A stretch of DNA of 64,000 bases, taken from Thereva unica. Its lineage: Eukaryota; Arthropoda; Insecta; Diptera; Therevidae. The DNA is taken from assembly GCA_949987705.1 (NCBI GenBank), contig OX465284.1:70851470-70915469 (forward strand), given 5' to 3'. The notes under the pieces are model-generated. The model worked only from the letters and a program-made list of their open reading frames with translations, did not search any database and had not been told where the DNA came from. Positions 8,906 through 19,503 of this stretch are shown in pieces. Each line of letters starts with the position of its first letter. The stretch's first letter is position 1. Made by a program: the position numbers and the translations under genes.

Positions 8906-11690
8906 AGTTTAAATTTTACTTTTGATATCTTTATGTCTGTATTTTCACCCCGTCCAATTACGCCCGCTGCAAGAGCACCATTTGCAGCTATGCTCACAAG
9001 CAGCTCGTCATCAAGAGCAAAGTTACAAATAACTTAATATATACTGACAACGTAAGCTAGTATTCATTTTTCATTACAGATCCTAAGCGATCGGTAACAT
9101 TTCGATGAGCGCCAAGCTGCGGACCTAACGATAAGGTTGCCTACCCATATAACTAATATCCTCGGTGTGGACTCTGTACAACAATATGATTTGGCTGAAA
9201 GGTGTTTCCATCACTTTATATCATAATTGCATGTCTATACCCATCACTTTATGGTTTAAGCAGCAACAAACTGTGATAGTATCGAGACCTTTTAAAAGAC
9301 ATCCTTTCTTATACACTGACTAGACTGTTGATACACTTACTATATGAGAAAGAAGAAGTATTCTGAAGAGGATCCAATTTGCAAAAACACTGAAACAAAC
9401 TCAAATTTTTCACATTCCGTTACATACTCTGCTATTCTGAAGTACATCAGTACAAAAGTACTAAAAATTGCAGAATTTAATAAAATCTTTAAGCTTGACT
9501 TAAAAATAATTTAAAACCCCCATCTGGTCCCTAGTCCCTACACATTCTCCCCTCGCAATACTCATGTTTTCGTCACAAAAAATGAAGTAGAATATTCAAT
9601 ATTAAAATCAACTTCAAATCCCCAATTGCAGTCTGCATGTGCACCCGCCGCCCCCTCCGCCCGCACATTAAATAAAAAGTTGGAGTTGGATTCTATTTCT
9701 GGACCTTTTCAGTGGCCAGCAATTTCTGTGGTATGCCCTCGTGGCGAGCACAGTCCACCCTAGAATCCCTCCTTGCTTTACAATATATACATACACTTTT
9801 TTTTGTTACAGAGCTGCACACTTTTTTCATCCTTTTTATCCTGCCGCTGATTGAATTATTCCTTTGGCTCGTCCTGGAGGACGGATACTTGCGCCGAGCT
9901 GGATTACCCGGTTAATATCTCCTGTATCATATTTCAGATCCATATCGCCCTGGACGTGCTGCAGCCTAACGTATAAGTTGCCCTGTTATAGCGAGTGCTG
10001 TTTGTGTACCTTGGTCCACACTTAGTTGCAGCATGTACATATGTACGTTCCCAGAATCTGAGGCACGGCAGAGAGTAGATTGCACCGTAGGTGAGAGCTG
10101 GCCCGGGACGGCAGGAAGAAACCAGAAGGTGGACGCCACGCCGAAAATTACCTTCGAGGATGATGACGTGCTGCAGGTAGGAGTCCATGTGTGCAAAAAT
10201 CATCTCTCTCGCTCGGATGTGGCCAGATGGCGGACGGGGATCTAAATTACATGATTTCGAGTGAACATTACTTGTCAGATCTTTAGATCAAATGATTCCG
10301 GCGAGGATATGACTCCTCGGGGCATTGTGGCTAATAAAAAGGGTAAACAACTCCGAAAAAAGGAATTGGAAAAATCGCAAGTCGGCGGCCGTGTATTATG
10401 TGCTTATGGGTAATGAAAGCCGATCCAATCTTCCTACACCCAGAACACAGCTGGCCGACGCAGTGGCAAAAGGGGGAGGATGTCGATTTTAGGGCTTATC
10501 ATAATCTCGGGGATGATGATGTACTGCATCAGGTACTCAGGAAGTCATTTCTGATGAATCCTCAATTTTTGATGCTGTACCGGAGGCATTAAGCGCATAC
10601 GTGCAGAAAGGGTAAACATCCGCCGGTAATTGTCTTTCAGTTTTTAATAGTCTGCCAAGTAATTTGAGGAGCATATGGTGTGGAAGGTACATGCACGACG
10701 GAGAAATTTGTAACAAGTGATTGTGGGGATTTGGAGCTGCTGCTAGTTTTTTCCGAGGAGGGGTTTTTGAAGGAGAATTCAATAGATCGCGATAAAAGGC
10801 AACACATGGGTCTAGACGAAGATTTAGGGATATTGTCCCCAGAATAGGAGATGTGCGCTTGTGAATAGACATTGCTAACTTAGTTGCCGAGATACCTAGA
10901 ATCTAATAATTGAGTCTTTAGAGATGTGTTTTCGATTTTTTATAAATTATAGAAGGATTTGAGAGTATCTAATATAACGGAACCCACCTCACCATGGCAA
11001 GCAGGGAAGACGGTATAACAGTTAGTAATGTTCATGACATATTGAGCGTGTGGTAGGAGAACCCCTTTGTGATCTTCAAAGAAAACGTAATCGCAAGAAA
11101 GAAACAAACTTGTAAAGATTAATGCTATTTTAATGATTTATGGCGGCGCGCGCCATCATTACTATAACTAACTATAATTTGTAATGATTTATTTGTGCAG
11201 AAAGTTCACGGCTATTAGTTACAATTTTAGCGAACTCTAATTTACTTTAAGTTTCTCGAAGTTTTTAGAAAATGCGAAACAGAGTCTAGAAGTGGAAGAA
11301 ATAGAAGGCTCTCCAGATCCATGTAGAAATATCTAGAAATTGTATACGGATACGGATAGATATGACGCACCCATATTTAGAGGCAGTTTTTAATTAAAAA
11401 AGCGACAAACGTATTCTAAATGTTCAAAGTGTCCTAAATCGAAAAGTTGTAATTAAGTGGTGAATTAAAAGGCGATAAATAGGAGTTATTAGTGAGGTAT
11501 ACTAAATTGCTAGATATAATTAGTGAAGTCTGTATGTAGTCAACGGCGAAACGGCTAACAGAGACCTCGGAAGGTGGTGAAACCCGATTTGTCACTTTTA
11601 TCAACCCGAGAAGATTCACTGCAGACAAACAGCAAGCAGATCTATTAGCAAGTCCTAATCCCACCTCCCCGAGATGCCCCCCGGGGTACT
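8906..11690. other. No supported gene; unassigned sequence
   Basis: I see no convincing coding region. Two short stretches at about 10141-10190 and 10499-10545 are loosely alike (GGATGATGACGTGCTGCAGG and GGATGATGATGTACTGCATC), which might be an old duplication. Short open frames on the minus strand over these stretches carry no motif I know. 11140-11155 is a GC-rich GGCGGCGCGCGCC patch. Confidence 0.5.
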
Positions 11691-11779
11691 TCTTCGGAAG
11701 GAACTAACGGGAGACGGACGAATGGTGAGCTCTCTGCGCCACAAAACAGAGTTTTGATTCGGTTGGACTGAGGGTTAGC

Positions 11780-13740
11780 AGCTCGCTCCCATAAAAAACA
11801 CCATTGCTACGACTCGGCAAACAATACCTTGGGAACACGACGACGACCTTTGCTTTTCGAACCAGGACACGAATCGGATCAGGGAATGTGAGAGTAATGC
11901 TTGCTGAGGGACGGCGGGATGAAATGCTCAACGAGATGAATCGATATAAAAGCAAGATCATGGGACTCAGCGCGACCAGATGCGGGCGAACATATCTGCC
12001 CAAACGATGAGTTCTTCTTATATTCTGGCAGGAACGAAACTGAAAGCCGTAGGAGTGGCGTTGGCGTAATACTCACTAAAGAAGCCAGGTCTAGCCTCAT
12101 TAGTTGATCACCAGTTTCTGCGTACCAAACTAAGAAGTACTACGGTAGTCCAATGCTCCAACTGAAGACGCAAGAAGAGACATAACTGTATTAATGAGTC
12201 AGTTAAATGCACAGATCGGCCGTGACGGCACCGGCCTTGAACAAACAATTGGAAATCAAGGCTTAAGCCATGGTACAATAATACAAGGTAGGCTCATAAG
12301 GAAAAGCTCTGGCTTCGTGGCGTCACTCAGATCTCAGTTCATAAAGGAAAAAAGCTTTCTCCTGACGTCAATCAGATCTTTTCTCTAACAAATTGCGTTT
12401 AAGCTTTGCAAGATGGAAACAGAGCTTTTCCTTATGAGCCTACCTTGTGTTATTGTACCATGGCTTTAGCGAAGTTACCAATGACAATGGTGAGCTTTTC
12501 GTTGCCTTTTGTCAACTCAAGGTAGGTGGAATTTACTTGCCACAAGTAGATACACAAAGAGACCAGGGTGTCGCCCGATGGCAGAACGAGAAATCAGATA
12601 GATCACGTGGACGTCAGCCGCAAATGGAGAACTATTTTGGAGAATATCAGGAGATTAAGGAGAGCAGACACGGGAAGCGACCAACATTTGGTAGTAGCAA
12701 CTATTCTCCTTAAAATCGCCGCAATCAGAAACGTTTAACGCGATGCTATAAACCGTAGACGGTTTAACGTAGACTTTCTGCAGAAGAGAATTTTCTTGGG
12801 AGCCTGTAACAAATATTAAACCAGCAAACCGTTACTGAGGACACAAATATTGAGCCCATATATTACTATCAAGGATAAGAGAGGCAGTAGACTGAACGCT
12901 TAGAAGGCAGCAGGCCGGATTCAGGAAGGGCCCCTCATGTATAGATGATATTAACACCTTGAGAATAATAGTGGAACAGTCTACTGAATTCCGATCCCCC
13001 CTTTACCTTGCTTTTGTAGATTATGAGAAAGCGTTAGGAGCTTCATATGGCAGGAACTACGGCGACGTGGAATGCTTGATAAAATAATATAACTGATAAA
13101 AACCCTGTACAACCATTCCAAATGCAGAGTTCTACATAATGGAAAGCTATCTGACAGCTTTGAGGTGAGCTCAAAAGTACGACACCTACTGATGCCTACT
13201 TTCCCCTTTACTAATTCCTATAGTAATAAACGACATCCTTGTCGGCGCTCTAGAGAGTAGAACAGGCGGCATACAATGGGGATTGCTGAATCTCCTTAAG
13301 GATCTCGACTAAGCGGATGATATCTGTTTTCTGGCCCACATACACCAGGACCTCAAAAAGCAACAATAAAACCAAAGAAATGCGGATAAATTCAAACACC
13401 CTTGAATGGACAGCGCTGAATAACCGCGATGTGGAAATGGTAGATAAATTCTGCTACCTCGGTAGAATTATTACGGAAAACGGCGGGGCAGAAGAAGACG
13501 TCAATTCCATAATAAATAAAGTACGAAGCGCCATATGCTTGCCTGTCCCGCATATGGAGATAGATCTCAACTAACACTCCAACATTAAGGCAGTTCTCCA
13601 ATCGGGCGAGGGAAATGGAATTGGAGTAGCCATACCTTACCACGCGAAAACAGAAATCTAGCCAAGCACCCCTTGTCTAAAATCCGCAAGGATCCCGTCG
13701 AATCGGAAGACCCAGAACAACGTGGAGGAGAATCCTATTA
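11780..13740 (+). pseudogene. RTE-like non-LTR retrotransposon relic (endonuclease and RT fragments)
   Basis: The pieces are in the right order but several frames. Endonuclease start: NVRVMLAEGRRDEMLNEMNRYKSKIMGLSATR (11888-11986). Then LNAQIGRDGTGLEQTIG (12203-12253), NDNGELFVAFCQLKVGG (12478-12530) and VSPDGRTRNQIDHVDVSRKWR (about 12568-12630), which are standard RTE-clade endonuclease motifs. RT pieces follow: AFVDYEKAF (about 13010), ADDICFLAH (about 13316) and VDKFCYLGRIITENGGAEEDVNSII (13440-13520). Stops, frameshifts and a deletion between endonuclease and RT make it dead. A P-like MITE (12269-12462) interrupts the endonuclease. Confidence 0.8.
12269..12462. mobile_element. P-element-like MITE (194 bp, 42-bp TIRs, 8-bp target duplication)
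   Basis: The ends are inverted repeats of 42 bp (12269-12310 and 12421-12462) with one mismatch, beginning CATGGTACAATAATACAAGG. The flanks GCTTAAGC (12261-12268) and GCTTTAGC (12463-12470) form an 8-bp direct repeat with one mismatch. Removing the element and one flank restores the RTE endonuclease reading across the site. P elements make 8-bp duplications, and the D. melanogaster P terminus (CATGATGAAATAACATAAGG, recalled) agrees at CATG-T, AATAA and AAGGT. The 110-bp centre has no coding capacity. Confidence 0.75.
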
Positions 13741-13892
13741 GCAGAGGCCGCAAAAACTGGAAGATTCAAAACAGAGTCCGATGGAGGGAAACTGTTCCGC
13801 CCTATATGTATCCCATGTTAAAGGGAAATAAAGTAAAGTGTAGATGATCTCAATGTCGTATGTATGAGTGCAAGGAGCCTTAGAACACATCT

Positions 13893-14530
13893 GTTGACTT
13901 ATATGCTGATGATGTGCAAATCTACATAAGTATGTCCATCGATTCAACCGTTCAGTATATCCGTAAACTTAACGATGATTTGAGGAGTATTTTCCATTGG
14001 ACTGCTACCAATAAACTGTCCCTAAATCCTAGGAAATCTTACTGTCTGGTGGTTAGTAAGATTCCCATTGTATTAAATACTCTCGCACCAATTGTAATAA
14101 ATGATGTCTTGCCTTATGTAGATTCAGTCAGAAACCTACAGGTGTTGAGTTTAATTCTAAATTTAGTTGTTGTAGTCAACCGAGTAGAGTTCTTCAAAAA
14201 GTCTATGGTTGCCTACAGCAACTATAGGTAAGCTCTAGCCTGCTCACACCTGATATGGAAAAAATGCTTTTGATTGCTCTAATTATGTCCCAATTGAGGT
14301 ATGGTAGTCTAATTTTCCCCAAACTTGATTCGGTGGGTATGAGAAGAAAGAAGTTGCTTTTAACGATTGTCTCCGTTTTGTCTATAGGGTGAAACGGCAT
14401 GATCATATCACACCATATGCGATTTTTGGCAATCGTTCTTATTTTGTCTGCGCGTAAATGGAATGCTTGGCCTGGAGTATTCGGACATCTAGCCGAACTT
14501 TCAGCAAGCTTTTAGAAGTTCATTTTAGTT
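13893..14530 (+). pseudogene. Jockey/CR1-type RT fragment
   Basis: The reading starts at VDLYADDVQIYI (about 13893), the catalytic box, and continues with DLRSIFHWTATNKLSLNPRKS, then INDVLPYVDSVRNL. Frames shift after about 14140. A later piece reads RHDHITPYAIFG (14395-14430), typical of the C-terminal end of these RTs. Palm, fingers and endonuclease are missing. Confidence 0.7.
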
Positions 14531-15499
14531 GATTCTTTCTTTTCAGTCTTCTCTCAGTCAGTCTTATCTTCTCTTCATAGTTTTTTTTCTTTTTATCAAT
14601 TATAAAAATATTTTATGTTTCCTCTGCTTTTACGTACTGTTAAGATGTGTAATCTTTGTGCTGAACCAAACAAATATTATTATAATTGTAAAGCATATAT
14701 CGATCCGTTGATGAAAATCATCGCAAGCATAACTCTTTAACAAGGCTATTCTCGTTAGCTTCGATTGCTGCATCATCGGCGACATGAGCTTTATACAAAA
14801 GAGGCTCCGACCCGATACAAATATTATTATTTTGATTTTTGTAAAATTCGGGCTGTAGTGACTGGGATTTGTGTTATGCAAAATCTTTCATTTTCTGTGT
14901 CACCAAAATCATACGTGTTTGTTCACTTTACCAAATCTAAAAGGAGTAGGTGAGCAGATGGTTCAATGGAGAATATAAGAACGAAATTAAAGCAATAGGA
15001 TCCGCTCAGACCGCCAGCTAGATTCAAGAAGAAGAAGTGTGTGGTCTCAGCGCGGTCTGAGCGGGACGTCCCCGCGACGGATACGTTGCTGTAGGTGCCG
15101 CTTTGAAAAATGCGGTTTCTTGCCTAGTTTTTTCGGTCAATTCGGCAGGTCGACCATCCCCCTCCTTTCACACCCTAGACTTGGGACCAGACAATTGCGG
15201 AGTTACAGACCACACACCCGAAAATGAGTCGTGAGTATGTTAAATTGAGAAATTTCCCGAATTCCATCTTCAGGAAAATCAAATCAACATTGCAGTACCA
15301 ACTTTTTGAGGTGGAGGTGATAACAGAGAGTAAATCAAAGACAGATTTATTGGCTTTCCTGTTCGCACCTTGCGCTTCAGGGTATACCACCCATAGAATC
15401 CAACAACCCCTATAAATACAATAAGAATTACTTCTATTCTCTCTCCACTCAAGGAGACAATAAAGCAATAGAAAGCTGATGCAATATCTAGAATATAAT
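14531..15499. other. No supported gene; short inverted repeat at 15002-15064
   Basis: Low-information AT-rich DNA, then a GC-richer patch. CCGCTCAGACCGC (15002-15014) is repeated as its reverse complement GCGGTCTGAGCGG (15052-15064), 37 bp apart. I see no flanking direct repeat that would define an element. Confidence 0.45.
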
Positions 15500-15563
15500 C
15501 AAGCTCTACACGATAGGCAGTAAGACTTTAGAACAAAAAGGTCCACTGGCGACCTTCTTCTAG
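15500..15563 (+). pseudogene. FADD-type Jockey-group fragment, part 1 of 3
   Basis: CTACACGATAGGCAGTAAGACTTT... matches 35097-35150 of the reference copy (the QYGFRPKRSTGDLL region). It continues at 16145 after the TIR element, and again at 27369 after the second BEL element. Confidence 0.7.
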
Positions 15564-16144
15564 GCCCGGTTTCATGGGCACGGATATATCCACGGATAAT
15601 AAATATCTTGGATATTCTGTCGGATATTTGGTGTGTTTCATCGACCGGGATAAATGATGCCTCCATATTCGAAAGTCTATGTTATTTTCGCACATAGGAT
15701 TCGAACATAGAGTCAGCTGTTAATTGTTTTTCGATATCAGGTAAGGAAGTTGGCATTTGATTTTATTTTCTGTAAAAGTGGAAAAGTTCGTTGCGTCAAA
15801 TAAATAGTTTTGTAAAAAAATAGTTCTTAAATCTAAAACGGACAAACAAAAATTTATCTTACACAGTTATATAAATATTAATTTTGAATACCATCTTCTG
15901 TTTCTGTGCTACTCATCTTGACTTCGATCCATATAGCTTTTCAAAAATGAAAAGAAACTGTTTGTTTTAAACGTCAAACATAATTTTCGAAATTTCGAAC
16001 ATAGCATACTAAATGAGGCTACGTCCAGCGGATATTTTTACGACCAACGCAACCCAGTCGTAATTATATCCGACTGAGATATATCCAGGTTGGTGAAATG
16101 AATATATTCGGTCTTATTATTATCCGGGTCGATGAAACCGGCCC
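15564..16144. mobile_element. TIR element, 581 bp, flanked by CTAG
   Basis: Left end GCCCGGTTTCATGGGCACGG and the reverse complement of the right end GGGCCGGTTTCATCGACCCG are imperfect inverted repeats. CTAG flanks both sides (15560-15563, 16145-16148). Deleting the element and one CTAG restores the length and alignment of the surrounding retrotransposon (compare 35140-35170), which confirms a genuine insertion with a 4-bp duplication. There is no coding capacity. The termini resemble those of the TTAA-flanked element at 40191-42257 (GGCCGGTTTCACAG). Confidence 0.75.
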
Positions 16145-16270
16145 CTAGGTTTAATCGAGCAACTCAACCAAAGTATCCATCGCTACGGTGAGTCTGGTCT
16201 GGTTGCTTTAGAAATTTGTAAGGCAGAGTATGGCCAAACTCCAAGCTTCAGGTAGAGACTCCGTTCTAGG
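16145..16270 (+). pseudogene. FADD-type Jockey-group fragment, part 2 of 3
   Basis: AACTCAACCAAAGTATCCATCGCTACGGTG... matches 35170-35300 of the reference copy with small deletions, up to the CTAGG that was duplicated by the BEL insertion (16266-16270). Confidence 0.75.
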
Positions 16271-16757
16271 TGTTGACGTGACAAGTATAAATAAATGGTG
16301 ACAAATAAATTAATTAATTTTGAGTTGACAGGAAAGCAAAGCATCCTATATATGGCTGTTCTAATACTATAAAAATTATAGTAAAAGTTATCAAAAGCTC
16401 GCCTACTAAAATATCAGAGCGAGCTTGAATCAAGGAAACAGTATAAAAGGCGAGTCCCAGGATATACAAATTATTCTTTACCTACAAGTGGGACTAACCA
16501 CACCGGGTAAGGAATCCTATACACCGTTAGGGTTAGATACGGTTTGGGATTTACCAAATCGTCACAGAGGCTTAGAGACAAGAAGTAACATCAAGATAAC
16601 GCTATTCCGTGTTTATAATTCCATTGTCCATTTAATATTGTTTATTAATAAAAATCAACCTTTCCATTTAATATCTTTTTTTATTTCCTCAATATAAATC
16701 ATACTTACAACCACAAATAGTGATTATCCGTAAAAAGAGAAGTCACACGCAAAAACA
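16271..16757 (+). repeat. 5' LTR of the second BEL element (487 bp)
   Basis: It pairs with 26882-27368. I see two differences between the copies: CCAAATCGTC against CCAAATGGTC (near 16558) and GTGATTATCC against GTGATTGTCC (near 16722). It contains a possible TATA region (GTATAAAAGG, about 16440) that would fit an internal LTR promoter. Confidence 0.93.
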
Positions 16758-16758
16758 T

Positions 16759-16776
16759 TGGTCCTTCGAGCCGGAT
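16759..16776 (+). other. Primer-binding site complementary to tRNA-Tyr
   Basis: TGGTCCTTCGAGCCGGAT starts two bases after the LTR. It is identical to the site of the first BEL element (6405-6422, minus strand). Confidence 0.88.
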
Positions 16777-16868
16777 CTGGCCAGCAACTTATCAGTAACA
16801 AAAGCAATCAACTTGGGTGGCTAGTAATCATAAGACTATTTTCGTAAATTAATTTACAAGAAACGAAA

Positions 16869-16934
16869 ATGACCGAACTAAACAAATTAAAGAGGCAACG
16901 AGCCTATATTATTTCAACAGTAACAATGTTAAGA
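16869..16934 (+). pseudogene. 5' end of gag of the second BEL element (interrupted)
   Basis: The ATG at 16869 opens a frame of 22 codons (MTELNKLKRQRAYIISTV...) with the basic start typical of BEL gag. It is cut by the LOA insertion. The frame resumes in phase at 18283 after the 13-bp duplicated sequence. In this copy translation from the native start would run into LOA sequence. Confidence 0.75.
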
Positions 16935-18282
16935 GGATATACACCACCATCATAAGACCCATGGTAACTTATGGAGCTTTAGTTTGGTGGCACAGAACGA
17001 AGCTTAAGGGTTCCATAACCTTTTTAAGCAAAATTCAAAGAATGGCTTGCCTCTCCATCACTGGGGCCATCCGCACTTCCCCAACGGCAGCGCTGGAGAC
17101 TCTCCTCAATTTGGTACCCCTCCACCTTGAGGTAGAGAAATCCGCCATAAACGCGGCGCTGCGGCTGAAAGCGAATGGTTACTTGGGCGCTGGTCTTGGG
17201 CGAGGACATTCTATAATAATCAACATCATAGAAGAGATTCCGGAAGCGGAGATGCTATCGGACGGCATGCCCTATAAATTCTCAAAATTTAAGCAACCTT
17301 CTGTACATATACAGGAAAGGCTTACCTGGACTTTTCCTAAAGTTTTGCCGGGCGGGCTAGTATGGTACACGGATGGCTCTAAAACGGAGACAGGTGTAGG
17401 CGCAGGAATCTGGAGTGAAAGTCCCAGATTCAGCAAGGCTATAAGTCTAGGCACTCTGGCAACTGTCTTTCAAGCAGAGGTGTACGCTATTCTGGCATGC
17501 ACTCATGAGAACTTAAGAAGGGCCTACCAAAATAAACGGATTTTTATCTTCTCTGATAGCCAAGCGGCAATTAGAGCGATAAGGTCCCGTAGGACCAAGT
17601 CGAAATTAGTTTGGGACTGCCAACGTGCTCTTCATGAGTTGGGCGTTCTCAATCAAATCACACTTGTCTGGGTCCCAGGTCACCGGGGCTTCGAAGGCAA
17701 TGAAAGTGCGGATGCCCTGGCTAAACAGGGCTCTGATTTAGAATTCATTGGTCCAGAGCCGGCTATTGGGGCACCGTCCAGCTTGCTGCAAAGGGCCCTG
17801 GCCGATCGGACCTTGATGAAACATATTGAACGCTGGAGGTCCGCGCCTGGACTGGCCAACTCTAAGCGGTTCCTTCCAGGGCCGTCCCCTAAGACGGCCA
17901 AGGAATTATTACGGCGCAGCAGCAGTGATGTTAGGACACTTGTTGGCCTAATTACCGGACACTGTGCCCTAAATTACCACTTATGGAAGATAGGAAGGGC
18001 AGAGGACCCTACATGTAGGCTTTGCCTAGAAGAGGATGAGTCTGCCCTCCATGTTCTCTGTGAGTGCCCTGCAATAGCGAGGAGCAGGGTCTCTTTGTTC
18101 GGGAAGTCCCTGCTCGAACACTCAAGTCTAAGCGACAAACCACTAGGCAGACTGCTGAACTTGTTCAGGCGGTCTGGCCTACAAATATGAGGTGTAGGGG
18201 TTGTAGTACAATAGGCCAACTAAATGGCCGCAGTACCTTTGGACCTAATACCTCACACAGGAAAAAAAAAAAAAAAAAAAAA
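16935..18282 (+). mobile_element. 5'-truncated LOA-type non-LTR retrotransposon inserted in gag
   Basis: The insert is flanked by a 13-bp target duplication AACAATGTTAAGA (16922-16934, 18283-18295) and ends in a poly(A) run (about 18262-18284). It contains only the C-terminal end of the LOA pol (RNase H and zinc region), so it is strongly 5' truncated, as is usual for target-primed reverse transcription. Its orientation is the same as the host BEL element. Confidence 0.9.
16937..18190 (+). CDS. LOA-type pol C-terminus: RT end, RNase H and zinc-knuckle region (partial)
   Basis: The frame reads IYTTIIRPMVTYGALVWW from 16937, the end of the RT domain. Then comes a complete type I RNase H: WYTDGSKTETGVGAGIW (catalytic D), FQAEVYAIL (E), FSDSQAAIRAI (D), and WVPGHRGFEGNESADALAKQG (H and D). 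The final region has the CRLCLEEDESALHVLCECPAI cysteine/histidine motif and LGRLLNLFRRSGL before the stop at 18188-18190. No stop or frameshift lies in this part. RNase H next to an RT end is a feature of LOA and I clades. The product cannot act alone because endonuclease and RT are missing. Confidence 0.87.
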   Translation: MYTTIIRPMVTYGALVWWHRTKLKGSITFLSKIQRMACLSITGAIRTSPTAALETLLNLVPLHLEVEKSAINAALRLKANGYLGAGLGRGHSIIINIIEEIPEAEMLSDGMPYKFSKFKQPSVHIQERLTWTFPKVLPGGLVWYTDGSKTETGVGAGIWSESPRFSKAISLGTLATVFQAEVYAILACTHENLRRAYQNKRIFIFSDSQAAIRAIRSRRTKSKLVWDCQRALHELGVLNQITLVWVPGHRGFEGNESADALAKQGSDLEFIGPEPAIGAPSSLLQRALADRTLMKHIERWRSAPGLANSKRFLPGPSPKTAKELLRRSSSDVRTLVGLITGHCALNYHLWKIGRAEDPTCRLCLEEDESALHVLCECPAIARSRVSLFGKSLLEHSSLSDKPLGRLLNLFRRSGLQI

Positions 18283-19500
18283 ACAATGTTAAGAAATATT
18301 CTGGATAAATGGGATACAGACGCGACCAATCGCAACATTTACCTAGTGAAAACAACCCTTGATACGATGGAAAGGGCTTTTGAGAAGTTTGAAGAACTAC
18401 AAACTAATATAGAAGAAATTGATGAAACGGAAGAAAATCGTCGTATTGAAATTATTGAGAGTTACAATTTGGAAAGAAGTCGAGTACTACAAATACAGGA
18501 GCATTATGGAGAGAGAACCAATAATGCTGAAACATCATCAGGTTCATCTGTGTATAAAATCAACAATTCTGCAGTGATTTTACCACCGATTCCAATTCCA
18601 TTACCGACTTTCGACGGAACGGTCGAAAAATGGGCTTCATTTTACAGTCTCTTTAGTACGCTCATTGACCAAGAAGATTTGCCAGAGGTAAAGAAACTCC
18701 AGTATCTGCGCTTATCTCTCACAGGAAGAGCTGCTAAAGTAATAGAAGCTTTAGAGACTAATGAAGAAAACTACAAAACCGCCTTGAATATCTTGAAAGA
18801 AAAATTCGAATGTACAAGTAGAACATTGCGTCGCCATTGGGCAATACTGCGAGAATATCCGAAGCTACAAAAGGATACACCTTCGGCTATAAACAGTTTA
18901 GTTGACACTTTCCAACAGCATACTAGAGCCTTAGAAAATTTAAAGGCACCAGTGTCTCATTGGGACATACCGTTAATTGATTTAATATTATCAAAATTGA
19001 ACACCAGTACGGTATTACAATGGGAATTGTCGTTTAATGGGAAGGAAATGCCTTCATATATCGAACTACTCAAATTTCTGGAAAGGCGAGCCATTTGCGT
19101 AGCAAATGTTACAACTGAACAACTAAGCTGCAGGTCTTCAAGACAAGGAAATGAGGCCATTGGTACAGCTAAATTTCGTGACCGTTCGCAAACGTTTACG
19201 ACAATAGATAAAAGCAATAAAAATTTAGGTATCATGTGTCCAATGTGTAATGAATCCCACAGGATTTATACCTGTAATAAATTTCGTGAGTTAACAACAG
19301 TGAAAAGACAAGAGGTAGTTTCTAAAGCTCGTTTATGTTTCAATTGTTTTGGCAAAGGACATGGAGTAAATCAGTGTAAATCAAGGACATCTTGTCAAAG
19401 GTGCAAGAAACGTCACAACACATTACTACATATCGAAGTTGATCAGAACAAAATCAACACCATCCCATCAGAAAGGTGTAAATTAGAATCAGAAACATGA
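18283..19500 (+). pseudogene. Gag of the second BEL element (main part)
   Basis: The BEL gag reading resumes in the duplicated bases (TMLRNILDKWDTD). The DUF1759 region is at 18577-19095: PLPTFDGTVEKWASFYSLF, KLQYLRLSLTGRAAKVIE, ALNILKEKFE. Zinc knuckles: CPMCNESHRIYTC (about 19239-19277), CFNCFGKGHGVNQC (about 19339-19380), CQRCKKRHNTLLH (about 19393-19432). The frame ends at a TGA (19498-19500) and pol begins in the same frame three bases later. BEL gag and pol are normally one frame, so the TGA is either a nonsense mutation or a readthrough stop. Loss of the native start to the LOA insertion is why I call it a pseudogene. Confidence 0.88.
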
Positions 19501-19503
19501 TTA

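Noticed and set aside
9934..10872. Minus-strand frames with a repeated 'DD(V)L(Q/H)' reverse-strand pattern, considered as exons of a host gene
   Set aside because: No convincing splice sites or domain; the similarity between the two stretches is short.
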